From contig CAVUUY010000020.1 of the NCBI GenBank assembly GCA_963744915.1, forward strand, positions 69,006 through 133,005: a stretch of DNA of 64,000 nucleotides, given 5' to 3'. Source of the DNA: DATAFF01 sp963744915 (lineage in GTDB: Bacteria > Pseudomonadota > Alphaproteobacteria > Rhizobiales > Aestuariivirgaceae). Shown here piece after piece: positions 27,139 to 35,480 of this stretch. Made by a program: the position numbers and the translations under genes. Each line of letters starts with the position of its first letter. Within the stretch, counting starts at the first letter, position 1. The notes under the pieces are model-generated. The model was given only the letters and a program-made list of their open reading frames with translations, made no database searches and was not told where the DNA came from.

Positions 27139-28233
27139 CTAGTTTCCTCCCTTTTTTGCGTCACGATGGACGATGGTCGAGCCGGAAGTATCGAAGAAGC
27201 AGGCATCGGCCGGATCGAAGGAGACGCCGATGGCGGAACCGACAGCGGCGCGGAAGCCGCGCCGTGCCCGGGCCGACACCTTCTCCTCGCCGAGACGGAT
27301 GACGACCAGCGTCTCGTTGCCCATCGGCTCGATCACGTACACTTCTCCATTGAGGCTTGAGGGTTCGCCGGCACCGCCGAGCACGATGTCCTCGGGCCGA
27401 ACGCCGACTTCGGTTATTGCTTGCGGGTCGCAGCCATCATACCGGCCCGGACAAAGCGGCAGGGTTATGCCCGCGACGTGAAGCCCACCGGCATCGACGG
27501 CCGCGCGCAGGAGATTCATCGGCGGGCTGCCGACGAAAAGCGCGACGAAGCGGTTGGCCGGCCGGTCATAGATTTCCTCCGGCGTGCCGAGCTGCTGCAT
27601 GGCGCCGTCGCGCATCACGGCCACGAGATCGGCCATGGTCAGAGCTTCAGCCTGATCATGCGTTACGTAGATGGTGGTGGCACCGAGCTCGTGGCACAGC
27701 CGCTTGATCTCGCCGCGCATGGTCAGGCGCAGCCGCGCATCGAGATTGGACAGCGGCTCGTCCATGAGGAAGGCGGCGGGGTCCCGGACGATGGCGCGCG
27801 CCAAGGCGATGCGCTGGCGCTGACCGCCGGAAAGCTGCCGAGGATAGCGTCGGAGAAGATGATCGACCTCGAGGGCGGAGGCGATTTTGGCGACCTTGCG
27901 ATCGCGCTCGGCAGGGGGCACCTTGCGGATGCGCAACGGGTAGGCGATGTTGTCGCCGACCGTCATGTGGGGATAGAGCGCATAGCTCTGGAACACCATC
28001 GCGATATCCCGGTCGCGCGGCTGCAGCCGCGTCACGTCGCGCCCGCCGATGAGCACCCGTCCGGCAGTCGGTGCCTCAAGGCCGGCAAGCACCCGCAAGG
28101 CCGTGGTCTTGCCGCAGCCCGACGGACCGAGCAAGGCCAGGAAGGCACGGTTCGGGACATCGAGATCGAGGGCACGCAACGCCACCACCGGATCGAAGCG
28201 CTTCTCGACGCCCTCATAGCGCACACCACTCAC
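27139..28233 (-). CDS. CUT1 ABC importer ATPase, UgpC/MsmK-type
   Basis: 364 residues. Walker A GPSGCGKTT (~residue 36), Q-loop FQSYALYPHMTV, signature LSGGQRQRIALARAI, Walker B AAFLMDEPLSNLD, switch His in IYVTHDQAEA, and a C-terminal TOBE region from ~235 (VGSPPMNLLRA, GVRPEDIVLG). The class is known to energise sugar, polyol and glycerol-phosphate importers and is often shared. It is promoted first or second in the minus-strand operon: its start overlaps the isomerase stop and its TAG abuts the binding-protein ATG. Confidence 0.93.
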   Translation of the reverse strand: MSGVRYEGVEKRFDPVVALRALDLDVPNRAFLALLGPSGCGKTTALRVLAGLEAPTAGRVLIGGRDVTRLQPRDRDIAMVFQSYALYPHMTVGDNIAYPLRIRKVPPAERDRKVAKIASALEVDHLLRRYPRQLSGGQRQRIALARAIVRDPAAFLMDEPLSNLDARLRLTMRGEIKRLCHELGATTIYVTHDQAEALTMADLVAVMRDGAMQQLGTPEEIYDRPANRFVALFVGSPPMNLLRAAVDAGGLHVAGITLPLCPGRYDGCDPQAITEVGVRPEDIVLGGAGEPSSLNGEVYVIEPMGNETLVVIRLGEEKVSARARRGFRAAVGSAIGVSFDPADACFFDTSGSTIVHRDAKKGGN

Positions 28234-29171
28234 GACAGGGCTCGCTGCAATCCCTCGAACGAGCGCTGCGTCCCCTCCTCACCGCGATAGCGAGGATCCT
28301 CATGCTCGATCGAGACGACGTCGTCATAGCCGGCGGCTTTGAGGGCACCGATGAGCGCCGTCCAGGTCGCATCATCATGCCCCTCACCCACCGCAGCAAA
28401 ATGCCAGGGCGCCTGAGCCGGGTCAGCAGGCGGCGCGTAGTGAAGCAGGCCGTCGCGGCGCACGCGGTCGCGATGGATCAGCGTGTCCTTGCCATGGGCA
28501 TAGCCGATGCGGTCGCCGAGCCGCTCGATCACGGTAAGCGGATCGATGCCCTGCCACCAGAAATGGCTGGGGTCCATATTGATGCCGATATTGGGGCCGA
28601 CATATCGGGTGAGCGCTTCGAAGCCGGCGGCAGTGAAGATGGTGACGCCGGGGTGGAGCTCAAGGCAGACCATGAGGTCGGCGGCGCCGGCGGCCAGCCG
28701 TTCGCTGATGGCGCTCCAGTACGGGCCGACCTCGTTTTGCATCTGCCAGGCGAAGAGGTCCTCGCTGTCGCTCACGGTTGCCCAGCAGGGAAAAACGCCA
28801 AGCGTGCCCCCACCCGGCCCGGCAGGGCAGCCGCTCATGGTGATGACCCGGTTCACCCTGAACGCCATGGCGAGATCGAGAGCGGCCTCGAAGCGGGCCT
28901 GGGCATCGGCGCGCTTGTCAGGATCGGGATGAAGCAAATTGCCAGCGGCATTCACGGCGGCGAGCCGCAAGCCGAATTCGGCTAGCTCTCCCTTCAACCG
29001 GTCACGCTCACGCTGGCTGCCGATGGTCGCAAGATCGAGGTGGGGCCGCGGCCAGGGTCCCCATGCTCCGACCCCGAGTTCGACATCGCGGATGCCGCGC
29101 TCGGCGCACCAGGCAAAAAACTGCCGCCGGTCAAGTTCAGGCAAAGAGTCCGAATAGACGCCGATTCTCAT
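28230..29171 (-). CDS. Xylose isomerase-like TIM-barrel sugar epimerase/isomerase
   Basis: 313 residues starting at MRIGVYSDSLPEL (AGGA 7 nt upstream). The AP_endonuc_2/IolE-like barrel shows IRDVELGVGAWGPWPRPH, LRLAAVNAAGNLLHPD, VITMSGCPAGPGGGT, LMVCLELHPGVTIFTAAG, IGINMDPSHFWWQGIDP (metal ligands), YAHGKDT and DDVVSIEHEDP. Such enzymes interconvert keto-sugars or inososes (IolI, HyI and epimerase relatives). It overlaps the ATPase start by 4 bp and therefore belongs to the importer operon; directly upstream are remnants of a dehydrogenase gene. Confidence 0.87.
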   Translation of the reverse strand: MRIGVYSDSLPELDRRQFFAWCAERGIRDVELGVGAWGPWPRPHLDLATIGSQRERDRLKGELAEFGLRLAAVNAAGNLLHPDPDKRADAQARFEAALDLAMAFRVNRVITMSGCPAGPGGGTLGVFPCWATVSDSEDLFAWQMQNEVGPYWSAISERLAAGAADLMVCLELHPGVTIFTAAGFEALTRYVGPNIGINMDPSHFWWQGIDPLTVIERLGDRIGYAHGKDTLIHRDRVRRDGLLHYAPPADPAQAPWHFAAVGEGHDDATWTALIGALKAAGYDDVVSIEHEDPRYRGEEGTQRSFEGLQRALS

Positions 29172-29172
29172 A

Positions 29173-29343
29173 TTATCGTCCTGTGCAATGGCGGGGGCGG
29201 TTGAGGGCGGTAGCAATCCGATTGCAACCGGCGACGGTCAAAGCCAGCGGCTTCTCGCACAGCACGTGCAGGCGGGCCTCGAGGGCATGCTCGGCCAGGC
29301 CGACAGGCCCTGCCCCAACCAATCCGACGCGCAGTTTCTGCAT
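29173..29343 (-). pseudogene. Internally deleted remnant of a Gfo/Idh/MocA dehydrogenase
   Basis: A 56-codon frame begins MQKLRVGLVGAGPVG, the start of a Gfo/Idh Rossmann fold. It jumps directly to LAEHALEARLHVLCEKPLALTVAG (written here as two parts: LAEHALEARLHV and LCEKPLALT), which in intact enzymes lies about 75 residues further on, then ends in non-conserved sequence at a TAA that overlaps the isomerase ATG. Everything between the dinucleotide loop and the EKP motif, and all of the C-terminal domain, is missing. It was probably the first gene of the minus-strand operon before deletion. The assignment rests on two motifs in the expected order. Confidence 0.7.
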
Positions 29344-29394
29344 CACCCTATCTCGATCGGAGGGTTGGAGGCTGTCCCCGGGGCACTATCGAAC

Positions 29395-29415
29395 GCGCAC
29401 TTTAAACCTGTGCGC
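29395..29415. promoter_or_regulatory. 21-bp palindrome upstream of iolG
   Basis: Arms GCGCAC and GTGCGC separated by 9 bp that include TTTAAA. It lies between the decayed dehydrogenase of the minus-strand operon and iolG (start 29486). Dyad, AT-rich centre and divergent-promoter position fit an operator, but no regulator gene is in this part of the window. Confidence 0.35.
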
Positions 29416-29485
29416 CGATCTGATCAAATGACCCCAAAGACCAGTCGACGCGCCCAGCGTCGCGGATTACGGGAGGAAGCCGGTC

Positions 29486-30496
29486 ATGATCGGCTTGGCG
29501 TTGTTCGGAGCGGGCCGGATCGGTGCCGTTCATGCCGCCAATATCGCCGCGAGCGCCAAGGGGCGGCTGGTGAGTGTCCATGACGTCGACGCCGCCGCCG
29601 CCAGGCAGATCGCGGCGCGGCACGGGGCGAGGCCGGCCGCCAGCGCTGAGGAGGTTTTGGCGGATCGTTCCGTCGACGCCGTGCTCATCGCCACCTCGAC
29701 GGATACCCATGTCGAGCTGATTACGGCAGCAGCGCGGGCCGGCAAGCCGGTATTCTGCGAGAAGCCGATCGACCTCGACATTGCCCGGGTGGAGCAGTGC
29801 CGGCGCCAGATCGCGAACACGGACGTGAAGGTGCAGATCGGCTTCAACCGGCGCTATGATCCAGGCCATGCCGCAGTTGCCGCAGCGGTCAAAGCGGGCG
29901 AGATCGGCGCTCTCGAGCAGCTGATCATCACCAGCCGCGATCCCGATATAGCCCCGTTCGACTATCTTCGGACGTCGGGCGGCATCTTCCGCGACATGAC
30001 CATCCATGATTTCGATCTTGCCCGCTTCGTCAGCGGCGAGGAACCGGTCGAGGTGCTGGCGACCGGGTCGATCCGGATCGAACCGAAGCTTGCGGCGCTC
30101 GATGACTACGACAGCGTCATGGTGGTGATGCGCACTGCAAAGGGCGCGCTGATCCACATCAACAATTCGCGGCGTGCCGTCTATGGATATGATCAGCGGC
30201 TGGAGGCCTTCGGGTCGAAGGGGATGATCACGTCGGAAAATCTGCGTATGACGAACCTCAGGCGATCGACAGGAGAGGCTACCGATCAGGCAGCGCCGCT
30301 GCTCCATTTCTTCATCGATCGCTATTTCGAAGCTTATCGCCGCGAATTGGACGACTTCATCGAAACGGTGCAATCCGGAGGTGAACCGGCAGTCGGGTTC
30401 GAGGACGGGCGCAGAGCGCAGATCCTAGCCGAGGCGGCCAGGAATTCGGCGAAGACTGGCCAGGCAGTCAAAGTCAACTATGATTCTGCCGCGTGA
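29486..30496 (+). CDS. iolG: myo-inositol 2-dehydrogenase
   Basis: 336 residues. It oxidises myo-inositol to scyllo-inosose with NAD, the first step of the pathway. The dinucleotide motif is GAGRIGAVHAANIA (from residue 8); E92-K93-P94 lies in FCEKPIDLD; FNRRYDPGHA and SGGIFRDMTIHDFDLARFVSGEEPV carry the catalytic Asp/His pair; the C-terminal part has INNSRRAVYGYDQRLEAFGSKG, as in rhizobial IdhA/IolG. It is preceded by GGGAGGAA and is separated from iolBCDE by a minus-strand importer operon. The next gene, a binding protein, starts 67 bp downstream on the same strand, so IolG may be the head of that importer operon. Confidence 0.92.
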   Translation: MIGLALFGAGRIGAVHAANIAASAKGRLVSVHDVDAAAARQIAARHGARPAASAEEVLADRSVDAVLIATSTDTHVELITAAARAGKPVFCEKPIDLDIARVEQCRRQIANTDVKVQIGFNRRYDPGHAAVAAAVKAGEIGALEQLIITSRDPDIAPFDYLRTSGGIFRDMTIHDFDLARFVSGEEPVEVLATGSIRIEPKLAALDDYDSVMVVMRTAKGALIHINNSRRAVYGYDQRLEAFGSKGMITSENLRMTNLRRSTGEATDQAAPLLHFFIDRYFEAYRRELDDFIETVQSGGEPAVGFEDGRRAQILAEAARNSAKTGQAVKVNYDSAA

Positions 30497-30563
30497 TCGA
30501 GAAATACGCAGCATGGGCCGCTGCAAAGAAAGGGCCCAAGGTCTGAACCGAATGGAGGAAACG

Positions 30564-31823
30564 ATGGTTCGCCGAGTGTTTCTCACCATGGCATTTGCGC
30601 TGTGGTCGCTAGCCGCGGTCCAACCGGCATGGGCCGATATCACCGTGCTTGTTCCATCAGGAAGCGAGGGCGACGGCCTGAGAGCCGCTGCCGCCGATTA
30701 TTCGAAGCTCAAGGGCACCAAGGTGGAAATCGTGCAGGCGCCCTACAACAATGTGTTCGAACAGGCGGCCAATGCCGGGCAGAGCAAGTCCGGCGCGTTC
30801 GACATCGTGCTGATGGATGATCCCTGGATTCCGTTCTTCGCCGAGAACGGCCACCTCGAGGACCTCACCCCCTATTTCAAGAAGGCCGGCAAGGACGGGC
30901 CGGACAATGACTTCCTGTCCAAGTCGCTGGCGCTGTGCCGCAATCCTTATGACAGCGGGCCCTATATCTGCCTGCCCTATGTCGGCAATGCACAGATGTT
31001 CTTCTACGATGCCACCAAGTTCAAGGAGGCGGGTGTCGACGAACCGAAGACCTGGGACGACGTGCTGAAGGCGGCAAAGGCGCTCACCGACAAGGGCGGC
31101 GGCCGATATTTCGGCTATGTGTTCCGCGGCGGGCAGGGCAATCCGGTGGTTGCCGATTTCATGCCGCTGTTCTGGTCATATGGCGCGAATCTGTTCAACA
31201 AGGATCGCAGCAAAGTGACGATCGACACGCCCGAGGGGGCGGCGGCGATGAAGATGTTCATGGCGCTGCGCGACGCCTCGCCCAAAGGCGTCGAGAGCTA
31301 CAATGCCAATGAGGTCGGCCAGGCGCTCGCCGCCGGTGCCGCCGCCTCCTCGATCAACTGGCCGAACTGGGTCGCGACTTTCGAAGATCCGACGCAGTCG
31401 CGCATGGTCGGCAAGATCTCCTACACCGGCATCCCGGGAGGAACCAACCCCGGCAGCTCCGAAATCGGCCATTGGACAATGGGCATCATGACGGCTGCCA
31501 AGAACAAGCAGGAGGCGTTCGACTTCATGCTGTGGGCGACCTCGCCGGAGCAGATCAAGATCTCGGCCGCGCGCGGCAACCCGCCGGTGCGCATCTCGAC
31601 ATTCACCGATCCGGAGCTGACCAAGCAGGACAAGTTCCGGCACTATCCGGTGCTGATGAAGGCGATCCAGGCATCGACGCCGCGGCCCCGCCACCCGAAA
31701 TGGCCGGAAATCGAGAACGCCTTCGGCATCGAGCTTTCAAAGGCGGTTGCCGGAACGGAGACGCCAGAAGAGGCATTGAAGAACTCCCAGGCGGCGGTCG
31801 AGAAGATCACCGGCATGCAGTAA
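30564..31823 (+). CDS. CUT1 ABC sugar/polyol-binding protein
   Basis: 419 residues from the ATG at 30564, chosen because GGAGG is 5 nt upstream; an ATG 12 nt earlier contains the ribosome-binding site itself. A Sec signal (MVRRVFLTMAFALWSLAAVQPAWA) is followed by a mature protein with VLVPSGSEGDGLRAAAADYSK, DIVLMDDPWIPFFAENG, YVGNAQMFFYDATKF, FRGGQGNPVVADFMPLFWSYG, and HYPVLMKAIQAS. Immediately follows iolG and precedes two permeases and an ATPase, making it the best candidate for an inositol-type binding protein in the window. Confidence 0.88.
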   Translation: MVRRVFLTMAFALWSLAAVQPAWADITVLVPSGSEGDGLRAAAADYSKLKGTKVEIVQAPYNNVFEQAANAGQSKSGAFDIVLMDDPWIPFFAENGHLEDLTPYFKKAGKDGPDNDFLSKSLALCRNPYDSGPYICLPYVGNAQMFFYDATKFKEAGVDEPKTWDDVLKAAKALTDKGGGRYFGYVFRGGQGNPVVADFMPLFWSYGANLFNKDRSKVTIDTPEGAAAMKMFMALRDASPKGVESYNANEVGQALAAGAAASSINWPNWVATFEDPTQSRMVGKISYTGIPGGTNPGSSEIGHWTMGIMTAAKNKQEAFDFMLWATSPEQIKISAARGNPPVRISTFTDPELTKQDKFRHYPVLMKAIQASTPRPRHPKWPEIENAFGIELSKAVAGTETPEEALKNSQAAVEKITGMQ

Positions 31824-31899
31824 TCCCTTGTGGAGCGCGGGCGCCGGAGCTGCTGCCGGCGCCCGCCTTCCCTCATGATCCCTCGATGAGTGCCGCCGC

Positions 31900-32823
31900 A
31901 TGACACGCGCCGCGCCAACCTCGGTCTCTGCGAGACCCGCAACGGGATCGAAATTCGAACAATGGGTCGAGCGCCATTTGCGCATCCTGATGCTGGCGCC
32001 GGCAATGCTGGTGCTGCTCATGCTGACGATCTTTCCGTCGGCCTACATGTTCGTGGCGGCGGTCACGCGAATCAGCCCCAACCCCGACACGCCATGGCAA
32101 TTCGCCGGCGCGCAGAATTTCGTCAAGCTGCTGACCGATTCACAGTTTCATATCGGCTTGTGGAACACGCTCGTCTTCACTTTTGCGTCAGTAAGCATCG
32201 AATTCCTGCTGGGGCTCGGGCTGGCACTCCTGCTCGACAACTATGTTCGGCGTCTGAACATCCTGAAGACGCTGCTGATGCTGCCGATGATGCTGCCGCC
32301 GGTCGCGGTTGCCATCACCTGGAAGCTGATCTATGAGCCGCAATTCGGCATTCTCAACGAAATCATGTTCGATCTCGGGCTGCCACCGCAAGCGTGGGCT
32401 GGCGATGCCCGGCTAGCCATGCTGTCGGTGATCATTGCCGATGTCTGGCAATGGACGCCGTTCATGTTCCTCCTGATGCTGGCAGGGCTCGCCAGCCTGC
32501 CGATCGAGCCTTACGAGGCGGCAGCCATCGACGGCGCATCGGCATGGCGGCAATTCCGCGACCTCACTCTACCGTTTCTCAAGCCGGTGATCGCCATCGC
32601 CTTGCTGCTGCGCTTCATGGACGCACTCAGGCTGTTTGACCTCGTGTTCATCCTGACCGGCGGCGGACCGGCGGACCGGACCAAAACTCTCAGTCTGTAC
32701 ATCTATCAGGTGGCCTACCGCTTTGCCGACCAGAGCTATGCGGCGGCGATCTCGCTTTTCGTGCTCTTCGCCACGGTCGTCTTCAGCACCTGGTTCATCA
32801 AGCGCATGCGGCTTGCGGAATAG
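31900..32823 (+). CDS. CUT1 ABC permease, MalF-type
   Basis: 307 residues, six predicted helices: LRILMLAPAMLVLLMLTIFPSAYMF, FASVSIEFLLGLGLALLLD, LPMMLPPVAVAITWKLIY. The EAA loop is IEPYEAAAIDGASAWRQFRDLTLPFLKP and the C-terminal part has FDLVFILTGGGPADRTKTLS. Unlike permease 1 at 14037 it has no extra internal hydrophobic insert. It lies 76 bp after the binding-protein gene and 12 bp before the second permease. Confidence 0.92.
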   Translation: MTRAAPTSVSARPATGSKFEQWVERHLRILMLAPAMLVLLMLTIFPSAYMFVAAVTRISPNPDTPWQFAGAQNFVKLLTDSQFHIGLWNTLVFTFASVSIEFLLGLGLALLLDNYVRRLNILKTLLMLPMMLPPVAVAITWKLIYEPQFGILNEIMFDLGLPPQAWAGDARLAMLSVIIADVWQWTPFMFLLMLAGLASLPIEPYEAAAIDGASAWRQFRDLTLPFLKPVIAIALLLRFMDALRLFDLVFILTGGGPADRTKTLSLYIYQVAYRFADQSYAAAISLFVLFATVVFSTWFIKRMRLAE

Positions 32824-32835
32824 GAGGGCACCTCG

Positions 32836-33684
32836 ATGTTGCGCAGCCGCACTGCCATGCTGAGCCAAGAAATAGCCGCCTATATCGGGATTGCGGTCGC
32901 ACTGGTGATCACCCTCTTCCCGGTTTACTGGATCGCGAGCAATTCCTTTAAATTCGATATCGATATTTTCGCGGTACCGCCGGAATGGTTCCCGGTCAAT
33001 CCGACGCTCAAGCACTATCGTGCCGCCTTCATCGAGCGACCGTTCCTGCAATATGCCCTGAACAGCCTGATCATCGCGGTGACCACGACGGTGATCTCGG
33101 TGGTGCTCGGCACGCTCGCCGGCTATGCGCTGGCGCGGTTCCAATATCCCGGTCGGTGGCGTCACCAGATCAGCTTCTGGATACTCTCCACCCGCATGAT
33201 GCCGCCGATCGTGACCATCATCCCGCTCTATCTCGCCTTCAACTATCTCAACCTACTGAACACCAAGCTCGCGGTGGTAATCGCCTACACGGCCTTCAAC
33301 CTGCCATTCGCCACCTGGATGATGAAGAGCTATTTCCAGGACCTGCCGGTAGAGCTCGAAGAGGCAGCCATGGTCGATGGCGACACCCGCTGGGGCGCCT
33401 TCCTGCGGGTGGCGTTGCCGCTGGCGCGCCCCGGCCTCGCGGCCACGGCCATTTTCTGCTTGATCATCTCCTGGAACGAGTTCCTGCTGGCACTCATCCT
33501 GACGCTGACCGAACGCTCGCAGACCCTGCCGATCGGGATAGCCGGGCGGGTCACGCAGTTCCACACCTATTGGGGCGAGATCAGTGCGACAGGCTTCACC
33601 GCCTGCATTCCGATCATGATCTTCGCCTTCATCGTGCAAAAACACCTGGTCCGAGGCCTGTCCTTCGGCGCGGTAAAGGGCTGA
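32836..33684 (+). CDS. CUT1 ABC permease, MalG-type
   Basis: 282 residues. Features: ITLFPVYWIASNSFKFDID, YALNSLIIAVTTTVISVVLGTLAGYALARF, ILSTRMMPPIVTIIPLYLAF, the EAA loop VELEEAAMVDGDTRWGAFLRVALPLARPG, and the end KHLVRGLSFGAVKG followed by a normal TGA. That end is useful for comparison: the homologous end at 12985 has TGC instead of a stop. The ATPase gene starts 4 bp downstream. Confidence 0.93.
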   Translation: MLRSRTAMLSQEIAAYIGIAVALVITLFPVYWIASNSFKFDIDIFAVPPEWFPVNPTLKHYRAAFIERPFLQYALNSLIIAVTTTVISVVLGTLAGYALARFQYPGRWRHQISFWILSTRMMPPIVTIIPLYLAFNYLNLLNTKLAVVIAYTAFNLPFATWMMKSYFQDLPVELEEAAMVDGDTRWGAFLRVALPLARPGLAATAIFCLIISWNEFLLALILTLTERSQTLPIGIAGRVTQFHTYWGEISATGFTACIPIMIFAFIVQKHLVRGLSFGAVKG

Positions 33685-33688
33685 ATCC

Positions 33689-34753
33689 ATGGCGTCGGTT
33701 CGATTCCAAGCGGTCACCAAGAACTTCGGAAACTTTGTTGCCGTGGCCAATTTGAACCTTGAAGTCGTCGACAAGGAATTCCTGGTGCTGCTCGGACCCT
33801 CGGGCTGCGGCAAGACCACAACGATGCGCATGGTTGCCGGCCTCGAGGAAGTGTCGGCAGGCGACCTCTATTTCGGCGCCGAGAGGATGAACGACGTGCT
33901 GCCGAAATATCGCGACGTTGCCATGGTGTTCCAGTCCTATGCGCTCTATCCGCATCTTACGGTGGCGGACAATATCGGCTATCCCCTGATGATCCGAAAG
34001 GTGCCGGCCGCTGAACACAAGCGCAGGGTCGAGGAGGTCGCTCGCCGGGTGGAGCTGCAGGCGTTGCTGCACCGGCTGCCGCGGGAGCTTTCCGGCGGTC
34101 AGCGCCAGCGGGTGGCGCTGGCCCGGGCGATCATACGAACACCACGGGTCTTCCTGCTTGACGAGCCGCTGTCCAATCTCGACGCGAAGCTGCGCGTGCA
34201 GATGCGCGCCGAATTGAAGCGCCTGCAGCATGAGCTCCAGGTGACGACGATCTATGTCACCCATGACCAGATCGAGGCGATGACGCTTGCCCATCGGGTA
34301 GCGGTGATGAACAACGGCGTGATCGAACAGCTCGGGACGCCGAAGGACATCTACAACAATCCGCGCACGCTGTTCGTTGCGGGGTTCATCGGGTCGCCGC
34401 CGATGAATCTGATACCCGGCGAGGTTCAAAGCGGGACCTTCTCCAGCGCCGGCGGTCTCAGCGTCAAGGGCCTCGGAAACGCTACGATCAGCCGAGCCGT
34501 AATGGGGGTGCGGCCGGAAGACGTCACGGTGCTGCTGGACGGCACCGGCGAGCGCAATCTCACCGCGCCCGTCTATTCCGCCGAGCTCACGGGCGAAAAT
34601 ACGCTTGTCAGCGTGCGGATCGGCGACAATCTGCTGACCATGCGAGCCGACCGCAACTTCCGCGTCGATTTCGATCAACTGATCGGGGTGCACATACCAG
34701 CCGACCGGGTTTTTCTGTTCGACGAGGAGACACAGAAGCGTGTGGATTTCTAG
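33689..34753 (+). CDS. CUT1 ABC importer ATPase, UgpC/MsmK-type
   Basis: 354 residues. Walker A GPSGCGKTTTMRMVAGLEE, Q-loop FQSYALYPHLTV, signature LSGGQRQRVALARAI, Walker B RVFLLDEPLSNLD, switch His IYVTHDQIEAM, and C-terminal TOBE region (GSPPMNLIPGEV, GVRPEDVTVL). It completes the third importer of the region (binding protein, two permeases, ATPase). The following SUMF1-like gene starts inside its last 14 bp, so transcription continues into the next two genes. Confidence 0.93.
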   Translation: MASVRFQAVTKNFGNFVAVANLNLEVVDKEFLVLLGPSGCGKTTTMRMVAGLEEVSAGDLYFGAERMNDVLPKYRDVAMVFQSYALYPHLTVADNIGYPLMIRKVPAAEHKRRVEEVARRVELQALLHRLPRELSGGQRQRVALARAIIRTPRVFLLDEPLSNLDAKLRVQMRAELKRLQHELQVTTIYVTHDQIEAMTLAHRVAVMNNGVIEQLGTPKDIYNNPRTLFVAGFIGSPPMNLIPGEVQSGTFSSAGGLSVKGLGNATISRAVMGVRPEDVTVLLDGTGERNLTAPVYSAELTGENTLVSVRIGDNLLTMRADRNFRVDFDQLIGVHIPADRVFLFDEETQKRVDF

Positions 34754-35480
34754 GGTGCTGTCGTTCGTCCTGCCAACGGTGCTGGCGACACCGACCCAGG
34801 CCTTCGAGCAGCCCATCCCGGACAATCCGCTGATCACCATTCCGGGTGGACGATTCATCTATGGCAATGACCAAGGCGCGGAAAACGAGCGGCCGCAACG
34901 CGCGCTGGAGCTCGGTGCCTTCGCCATCAACCAAACTGAAATCACCAATGGGCAATATCAGCGCTTCGTCCAGGCCACCGGCCATCGCTCGTCCTATTAT
35001 GGTGGCCATCCGATGCTTGGTATCGACGGCCGGCCGGTGGTCGGGGTGAGCTTTGACGACGCTGATGCCTTCTGCTCCCATTATGGCCTGCGGTTGCCGT
35101 CGGAAGCGGAATATGAGCGCGCAGCGCGCGGCACCGACGGGGCGCGCTTCCCCTGGGGCGATGCACCGGTCGACGGCAACAGGGCCAATCACGGCAGCGA
35201 CATCTGCTGCGGCGGCGACGATAGCGACGGCTATGCGATGACGGCGCCGGCCAACTCCTATCCGCGCGGCGCCAACAAGGAGGACGTGCTCAATCTGGTC
35301 GGCAATGTTTGGGAATGGACGCAGGATTCCTATGGCGGGGACGGGCGTTATCGCGTGCTGCGTGGCGGCGGGTGGAACAGCGATCGCGGTCACCTCACCA
35401 CGACCTATCGGCTCGCCTATGATGCGCGTTTCCGGTTTGCGGCGAATGGCGGTTTTCGATGCGTACGATCGTTGCCCTGA
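34740..35480 (+). CDS. SUMF1/FGE-fold secreted protein lacking the catalytic cysteine pair
   Basis: 246 residues from a GTG inside the end of the ATPase gene. A signal peptide (WISRVLSFVLPTVLATPTQAF) precedes an FGE-sulfatase (SUMF1) domain: ITIPGGRFIYGNDQG, INQTEITNGQYQRFVQATGH, PVVGVSFDDADAFCSHYGLRLPSEAEYE, LNLVGNVWEWTQDSYGG, YRVLRGGGWNSDRG, and the end GGFRCVRSLP. In true formylglycine-generating enzymes the CxxxxC pair lies in the stretch just before the C-terminal GFRC motif; here that stretch reads TTTYRLAYDARF, without cysteine. No sulfatase gene is near. It is therefore more likely a binding or accessory protein in the periplasm. Confidence 0.82.
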   Translation: MWISRVLSFVLPTVLATPTQAFEQPIPDNPLITIPGGRFIYGNDQGAENERPQRALELGAFAINQTEITNGQYQRFVQATGHRSSYYGGHPMLGIDGRPVVGVSFDDADAFCSHYGLRLPSEAEYERAARGTDGARFPWGDAPVDGNRANHGSDICCGGDDSDGYAMTAPANSYPRGANKEDVLNLVGNVWEWTQDSYGGDGRYRVLRGGGWNSDRGHLTTTYRLAYDARFRFAANGGFRCVRSLP

